Of a DNA stretch of 64,000 nucleotides, positions 59,263 through 64,000 are shown piece by piece; positions within the stretch are counted from its first letter, which is position 1; the number at the start of each line of letters is the position of its first letter. This DNA comes from Gilvibacter sediminis (GTDB lineage Bacteria; Bacteroidota; Bacteroidia; Flavobacteriales; Flavobacteriaceae). The stretch lies in NCBI RefSeq assembly GCF_028561565.1, contig NZ_JAQQTE010000023.1:170832-234831 (forward strand). Reading direction: 5' to 3'. The notes under the pieces are model-generated. The model had not been told where the DNA came from. It made no database searches and saw only the letters and a program-made list of their open reading frames with translations. The position numbers and the translations under genes are program-made.

Positions 59263-59279
59263 TTTCTACTTTTAATTAG

Positions 59280-59351
59280 TAGCCCGTAGGGGATTCGAAC
59301 CCCTGTTACCAGGATGAAAACCTGGCGTCCTAACCCCTAGACGAACGGGCC
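59280..59351 (-). tRNA. tRNA-Glu (anticodon TTC)
   Basis: Cloverleaf on the minus strand: acceptor GGCCCGT/ACGGGCT (one G-T), D arm GTCTAGGGGTTAGGAC, anticodon stem CCAGG/CCTGG with loop TTTTCAT giving TTC, T arm AGGGGTTCGAATCCCCT. CCA is not encoded. It is upstream of rpsT. Confidence 0.96.
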
Positions 59352-59372
59352 ATTTGGTTTCAAATGCGGATG

Positions 59373-59402
59373 CAAAAATACAACTATTTTTTATTGTCGC
59401 AA
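59373..59402 (-). promoter_or_regulatory. Promoter of tRNA-Glu-rpsT
   Basis: On the minus strand: TTG (59402-59400), 19-base spacer, TATTTTTG (59380-59373), exact -7 match. The tRNA begins 22 bases after it. Confidence 0.6.
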
Positions 59403-59447
59403 TATTATGCAAAACTTTTTTCGAAGGAACTGAAAATTTTTTCCTCC

Positions 59448-60923
59448 CTAGTAAGCCTTCGCAAATAAAACCCTTCTCGCAGACGGTTTTCCGCTGTAGA
59501 TACAGCTGCCTGCTTCTTCTTTGGCATCCAACGGAATACAACGAATGGTTGCCTTGGTTTCTTGTTTTATACGCTCTTCAGTCTCCGCGGTTCCGTCCCA
59601 GTGGGCCGAAATGAATCCACCTTTACCGTTAAGGACTTCTTTGAACTCCTCGTAGCTGTTTACTGCTGTAGTGTGCTCCGATCGATAAGCAACTGCACGA
59701 TCGTACAAGCCATTTTGGATCTCCTCCAACAGCCCTGTCACCTTACTCACTACTTGATCGTTCGCAATGATCTCCTTTTTAAAGATATCTCTCCGGGCAA
59801 TCTCTACCGTACCGTTCTCCATATCTTTTGGACCAATGGCAATACGCACTGGCACTCCTTTAAGCTCATACTCGCTGAACTTCCAGCCCGGTCTGTGGGT
59901 ATCACGATCATCATAGAGTACGCGTACTCCAGCAGCTCTCAGATCTGCTTGTAGCTTATGAGCCACTTCACTTACCGCGGCCAACTGCTCTTCGCCTTTA
60001 TATATAGGTACAATCACCACTTGATCTGGCGCCAAAGATGGAGGTAGTATTAATCCATTATCATCAGAATGCGTCATAATAAGCGCGCCCATCAAACGGG
60101 TAGACACACCCCAAGAAGTTGCCCATACGTACTCCAACTTACCTTCCTTAGAAGTAAACTGCACGTCAAAGGCCTTGGCAAAGTTCTGCCCTAAAAAGTG
60201 AGAAGTTCCCGCTTGCAGCGCCTTCCCATCCTGCATCAAAGCCTCAATACAATAGGTCTCCAAGGCTCCCGCAAAACGTTCGCTTTCTGTCTTGGTTCCT
60301 TTTACTACAGGAACTGCCATGAAAATCTCAGCAAACTCCGCATAGACATGCATCATTTGTTCTGCCTCGGCAATGGCCTCTTCTTTGGTGGCGTGAGCCG
60401 TGTGACCTTCTTGCCACAAGAACTCCGCAGTACGCAAAAACAAACGCGTTCGCATTTCCCAACGTACCACATTGGCCCATTGGTTCACCAAAATAGGAAG
60501 GTCTCGGTAAGACTGAATCCAACGGCGATAGGTATCCCAAATAATGGTCTCAGAAGTAGGACGAACAATCAACTCCTCCTCCAACTTCGCATCAGGATCT
60601 ACTACAATTCCGCTGCCGTCCTCAGCATTCTTTAAACGGTAGTGCGTAACCACAGCACATTCTTTAGCAAAACCATCCACGTGGCTGGCTTCTTTGGAGA
60701 AATATGATTTTGGAATGAATAGCGGGAAATAGGCATTCTTATGACCTGTTTCTTTGAACATACGGTCCAATTCGCCTTGCATGCGCTCCCAAATAGCATA
60801 CCCATAGGGTTTGATCACCATAGATCCCCGAACTCCTGAGTTTTCAGCCAAATCGGCCTTCACTACCAGTTCGTTATACCATTTGGAATAATCCTCGCTT
60901 CTACTTGTTAAATTCTTTCCCAT
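59448..60923 (-). CDS. proS: Prolyl-tRNA synthetase
   Basis: Charges tRNA-Pro. 491 residues, the short archaeal/eukaryote-like (type 3) form used by Bacteroidota. Class II motifs: motif 2 in [31 protein letters not shown], motif 3 in [24 protein letters not shown], the anticodon-binding domain after residue 290 with [29 protein letters not shown], and the C-terminal zinc-binding-like tail ending [13 protein letters not shown]. It stands alone. Confidence 0.96.
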   Translation of the reverse strand: MGKNLTSRSEDYSKWYNELVVKADLAENSGVRGSMVIKPYGYAIWERMQGELDRMFKETGHKNAYFPLFIPKSYFSKEASHVDGFAKECAVVTHYRLKNAEDGSGIVVDPDAKLEEELIVRPTSETIIWDTYRRWIQSYRDLPILVNQWANVVRWEMRTRLFLRTAEFLWQEGHTAHATKEEAIAEAEQMMHVYAEFAEIFMAVPVVKGTKTESERFAGALETYCIEALMQDGKALQAGTSHFLGQNFAKAFDVQFTSKEGKLEYVWATSWGVSTRLMGALIMTHSDDNGLILPPSLAPDQVVIVPIYKGEEQLAAVSEVAHKLQADLRAAGVRVLYDDRDTHRPGWKFSEYELKGVPVRIAIGPKDMENGTVEIARRDIFKKEIIANDQVVSKVTGLLEEIQNGLYDRAVAYRSEHTTAVNSYEEFKEVLNGKGGFISAHWDGTAETEERIKQETKATIRCIPLDAKEEAGSCIYSGKPSARRVLFAKAY

Positions 60924-61023
60924 TTCCTGAGTTTGGCATAGAAATTGCTCTTTTTACAGCAATTAGTTAATCTTGGCAAAACTAATTAATTTTATAATGT
61001 TCAACAATTAAAACTATGTTGCT

Positions 61024-62151
61024 ATGAAAAGAGTTACTTCCTTCCTGCAAAAGCCCTTCAACTGGACCCTAGTTGGCCTTTTTGGACTGCTTTTAACCTC
61101 CTGCGGAACCTACCAAAATGCATCCTACTCAGAAGACGGCATTTACTCCACCGGAACAATGGGAGTACCTTCAGACAATACCGGCACTCAGACTGCAGCC
61201 GCAAATCAGAATGCCAACAGCAACTACTACAAACAATACTTTGGCACCAAGAGTGCTCAAATCTCTAATATCTCCGATCAGGCAGATATTTTCACAGATA
61301 TAGATAGCTATACTTCAGCAGAGACCGTTGATGATAACGGACTTATCGTTATTGAAGATGATCAAGAATCCTTCGGACCTTGGGGAACAAACGCCACCGA
61401 CGTTACCGTGAATGTTTACGACAACGGTTGGGGTGCCTGGGGCGGATTTGGCTTTGGCGCCGGTTGGGGCTGGGGTCCTGGATTTAACCGCTTAGGCTGG
61501 GGTCCTGGTTGGGGCGGCTGGGGCGGCTGGGGTGCCTGGGGCTGGAATTACGGCTTCAACCCTGGAATTGGCTTCGGATGGGGACCTGCTTGGGGACCTG
61601 CATGGGCTTTCGGTCCAGGATGGTACTGGCCAGCTGGATACGGCTGGGGCTGGGGTAACGGCTACTGGAATAACGGTTATGCGTACGGTCGTGGATACGC
61701 CTACAACAGAGGACGTAGAGCAGATTACCGCGGAAACGTGGGCTACGGAGCAGTAGCAGCCAGCAGAACTGCAGCTACCAACAACAGACGTTCTTCTTAC
61801 AGTCGTTCTGAGGTAGCACGTCGTGTAAACCAAGCCAATGCGAGAAGATCTGGAAACGTGAACTCACGTTCTTCCTCTAACTTCAGCAATTCAAGACGCA
61901 ACACGAACAGCATGAGTGGCAGTCGCAACTCACGAAATATGCGCTCAACGTCTCCAAACTTTAACAACCGTTCACGCTCAACGAACTTCAACAACCGTTC
62001 AAGAAGTAGTGGATCCATGAGAAGCTCTGGCTCTAGAAGTCGCAGCAGCGGATCTATGCGAAGCGGAGGCTCTATGAGAAGTAGCGGAGGATCTATGCGC
62101 AGCAGCGGAGGATCACGAGGAGGCGGAGGCCGTCGCGGCGGACGCGGATAA
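61024..62151 (+). CDS. Trp/Gly-rich lipoprotein with Arg/Ser/Gly-rich tail
   Basis: A 375-residue lipoprotein; signal with lipobox LLTSCGTYQ (Cys at about 27). After a Gln/Asn-rich stretch comes a run of Trp and Gly (residues about 135-220; GWGPGW, GWGGWGAWGWNYGF, GFGWGPAW), then an Arg/Ser/Asn-rich part (about 225-375) with RSRS and SMRSSG repeats ending SRGGGGRRGGRG. The low complexity suggests an extended, surface-exposed or cell-wall-facing protein. Related proteins are common in Bacteroidota but function is unknown. Confidence 0.75.
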   Translation: MKRVTSFLQKPFNWTLVGLFGLLLTSCGTYQNASYSEDGIYSTGTMGVPSDNTGTQTAAANQNANSNYYKQYFGTKSAQISNISDQADIFTDIDSYTSAETVDDNGLIVIEDDQESFGPWGTNATDVTVNVYDNGWGAWGGFGFGAGWGWGPGFNRLGWGPGWGGWGGWGAWGWNYGFNPGIGFGWGPAWGPAWAFGPGWYWPAGYGWGWGNGYWNNGYAYGRGYAYNRGRRADYRGNVGYGAVAASRTAATNNRRSSYSRSEVARRVNQANARRSGNVNSRSSSNFSNSRRNTNSMSGSRNSRNMRSTSPNFNNRSRSTNFNNRSRSSGSMRSSGSRSRSSGSMRSGGSMRSSGGSMRSSGGSRGGGGRRGGRG

Positions 62152-62190
62152 AATTCGCATCATCAATCATTCTTACCATAAAATAACGCA

Positions 62191-63708
62191 ATGAGAAAGC
62201 TATTATACCTACTCATATTGGGTGGCCTTATGCCCAATATGAATGCACAAGGTCTATCTGATGCCTTGAGATATAGTCAGGAATCCGTTTACGGAACTGC
62301 AAGATTTAACGCCATGAGTGGGGCCTTTGGAGCCCTGGGTGGAGACCTCTCCGGAGTGGCACTCAACCCTGCGGGATCTGCGATCTTCCTGTACAATTAT
62401 GCTTCGGCTACCGGAGCGCTTATCGATCGTCAAAACGATATCTTGTATTCCAATACATTTAATCAGAGTTCTGACATTGACGCAGCGATCTCACAGGCTG
62501 GCGCAGTTTGGGTATTTGGCAACAGTAGTGATGAGGCCGATTGGGGCAAGTTCACCTTAGCCGTGAATTACGAGCTACAGAACAACTTTGACAATGAAGT
62601 GGTAAGTGTTGGAACCAATAATGTAGGTATTGATCAGTTCTTTTTGAACCAAGCCAATGGAATTCCTTTAGAGTTGTTGCAGTTGCAGGGTAGTGAGACT
62701 ATTCCTGAGCTGTATAGATTCTTAGGCGAGACAGAAGGATCTGCTGCACAGACCGCCTTCTTAGGATTCCAATCGTTTATCATTGATCCTACTGAGAACG
62801 TTCCAGGGAATACCACCTATTTCTCTAATACTGGACAAGGGAGTTTTAATCAAGAGCACTTTAAAGTAGAACGAGGCTACCAAGGCAAATACACCTTTAA
62901 TATGGCTACAGCCTATAAAGACCGACTTTATTTAGGAGTTAACTTGAATGCTCACGCCATCGACTATCGCAGCTCTACCTTCTTGTTTGAATCCAACAGC
63001 AATGCGGGGGCTACTATTGACCAAATTGGTTTTGAAGAGAACCTTTGGGTCTTAGGTAATGGATTCTCGGCTCAAATTGGAGCGATCGCCAAAGTAGGAG
63101 ACATCTTGCGTGTAGGAGTGACTTACGACACCCCTACCTGGTTAACACTTACTGAAGAAACTACTCAAAGCATTGAGACCAGACGTTTATTGCCAGATGA
63201 CAGCTCTATTATTGAAGTGGTAGATCCAGGAATCATCAACTTCTTTGCAGACTACCGCATGCGTACTCCAGGACAACTTAAGGCGAGTGCTGCACTACTG
63301 TTTGGACAAGCCGGTCTAATCAGCTTTGATTATGGCTACAAGGATTACTCCAATATTGAGTTCACTACCAATGAGCCGTTTTTCAATATGCAGAATGCAC
63401 TTATTGCAAACACTTTCCAAGCTTCTTCTTCCTATAGAATTGGGGGTGAGTATCGTGTAAACAAATGGAGTTTTAGAGGCGGATATCGCTTTGAAGAAAG
63501 TCCTTTTCAAGATTCAAACCTAATGGGGGACCTTACTGGGTATTCAGTTGGATTGGGTTACGCTTTGGATAATGTAAAGATCGATCTGAGTTATTCAACT
63601 GCACAGCAAGAACGTAGCGAAGCCCTTTACGCAACAGGTCTTACCACACCAACTAATATTGATCAACAGTTGGATGTATATACCTTAAGTCTAGGATTCT
63701 TTTTCTAG
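62191..63708 (+). CDS. OmpP1/FadL-family outer-membrane transporter
   Basis: 505 residues. Signal peptide, cut after NMNAQG, then a FadL-type start, LSDALRYSQESVYGTARFNAMSGAFGALGGDLSGVALNPAGSAIFLYN, where the AMGGAFxAxxxDxxAxxxNPA motif is recognised, and about 14 strands ending in a terminal Phe (VYTLSLGFFF). FadL-like porins take up hydrophobic compounds across the outer membrane. It starts 39 bases after the lipoprotein, and may be in one operon with it. Confidence 0.9.
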   Translation: MRKLLYLLILGGLMPNMNAQGLSDALRYSQESVYGTARFNAMSGAFGALGGDLSGVALNPAGSAIFLYNYASATGALIDRQNDILYSNTFNQSSDIDAAISQAGAVWVFGNSSDEADWGKFTLAVNYELQNNFDNEVVSVGTNNVGIDQFFLNQANGIPLELLQLQGSETIPELYRFLGETEGSAAQTAFLGFQSFIIDPTENVPGNTTYFSNTGQGSFNQEHFKVERGYQGKYTFNMATAYKDRLYLGVNLNAHAIDYRSSTFLFESNSNAGATIDQIGFEENLWVLGNGFSAQIGAIAKVGDILRVGVTYDTPTWLTLTEETTQSIETRRLLPDDSSIIEVVDPGIINFFADYRMRTPGQLKASAALLFGQAGLISFDYGYKDYSNIEFTTNEPFFNMQNALIANTFQASSSYRIGGEYRVNKWSFRGGYRFEESPFQDSNLMGDLTGYSVGLGYALDNVKIDLSYSTAQQERSEALYATGLTTPTNIDQQLDVYTLSLGFFF

Positions 63709-63730
63709 GCTGATGAAAAAAAGCATTAAA

Positions 63731-63760
63731 AAATCCCGCCGATTGGCGGGATTTTTTTTG
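63731..63760. terminator. Bidirectional terminator
   Basis: AATCCCGCC (63732-63740), GATT, GGCGGGATT (63745-63753) with T run on one side and A run on the other, placed between convergent genes. Confidence 0.93.
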
Positions 63761-63761
63761 T

Positions 63762-64000
63762 TTATCGTTTTAGGGTAAAGTGCCCTTTGAACTCTTTCTC
63801 AACTTCGTCCTCGTCATAGATCACTTGGAACCAGTAATCACTCGATGGCATCGGGTTACCGTTGTAGGTTCCGTCCCAACCAGGCCCTAGTGGACTGAGT
63901 TGTTTGAGCAGCTTTCCGTAGCGGTCGTAGATGTAGATCTGCGCCGTTGGATTGCTGGCGATTCCTATGATGTTCCAGGTGTCGTGGAAGCCGTCTTGGT
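63762..64000 (-). CDS. C-terminal end of a T9SS type B (gliding motility-associated) secreted protein, 3' partial in window
   Basis: The minus frame runs from the window edge: QDGFHDTWNIIGIASNPTAQIYIYDRYGKLL, then GWDGTYNGNPMPSSDYWFQV and EFKGHFTLKR before the stop. This is the type B (gliding motility-associated C-terminal) sorting domain that directs secretion by the type IX system; it ends in KGHFTLKR as usual. The rest of the protein lies beyond the window. Confidence 0.93.
   Translation of the reverse strand, partial: QDGFHDTWNIIGIASNPTAQIYIYDRYGKLLKQLSPLGPGWDGTYNGNPMPSSDYWFQVIYDEDEVEKEFKGHFTLKR

Overview
The window looks like chromosomal DNA of a Flavobacteriaceae-type Bacteroidota, probably marine. 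Pointers are promoters of the TTTG-N19/20-TAnnTTTG type, lack of clear Shine-Dalgarno sequences, type IX secretion sorting domains, Flavobacteriia-typical families (DUF4197, DUF6090, DUF3667, DUF4293, Lacal_2735-like, BT_3928-like), a large curli operon of the Bacteroidota kind, and a Rho factor with a long Asn/Lys/Gln-rich insert. No phage, plasmid, IS element or CRISPR array was seen.

Layout. 0-4.5 kb: end of a DUF4197 gene, a small conserved protein, then a minus-strand housekeeping operon purM-prfA-pyrF-metal receptor. 4.5-11.8 kb: a minus-strand curli (functional amyloid) operon, 5' to 3': two very long curlin-repeat subunits, a CsgB-like minor subunit, CsgE with an extra N-terminal domain, CsgF, CsgG with a fused C-terminal beta-barrel, and a beta-propeller lipoprotein. 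12.2-15.7 kb: two different glutamine synthetases (GSIII and GSII type) transcribed divergently from a hairpin-rich control region. 15.7-19.6 kb: a Ca2+/Na+ exchanger, then a BlaI-type repressor with an M56 membrane metallopeptidase; a repressor-like operator lies inside their promoter. 19.6-21.3 kb: a 49-residue protein, apt, tRNA-Arg(ACG) and a long noncoding stretch. 21.3-36.9 kb: signal transduction and envelope/stress genes (three sensor or regulator proteins, small lipoproteins, YtxH, a holin-like protein, lmo0937-like, AI-2E-type transporter, CorA, Dps, MscS). 36.9-40.2 kb: an AraC-type regulator and small membrane/redox genes. 40.3-46.5 kb: a secreted M57 protease and a minus-strand operon DUF1599-DoxX fusion-dppB-like-tpiA-prmA-clpS. 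46.6-52.2 kb: folP, cdaA (c-di-AMP), DUF3667, MsbA-like ABC transporter, truA, YfcE-like phosphoesterase. 52.2-59 kb: a mosaic in which accessory lipoprotein/T9SS genes around rho are bracketed by inverted copies of a structured repeat. 59-64 kb: rpsT, tRNA-Glu, proS, a Trp/Gly-rich lipoprotein, a FadL/OmpP1-type porin and the end of a T9SS type B protein.

The observations I rate highest are: (1) a dispersed repeat with two hairpins whose stems change in a compensatory way between copies while one loop (GCAATG-like) stays conserved, arranged as inverted brackets around two accessory gene cassettes; (2) an exact 20-bp copy of the BlaI-type operator 18 kb away, upstream of dps-mscS, followed by a possible three-way-junction RNA leader; (3) the domain-fused curli export machinery and giant curlins; (4) a tRNA-Arg in which the usual G19-C56 tertiary pair appears to be replaced by A19-U56. 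All family assignments come from reading motifs by eye; no database search was run.
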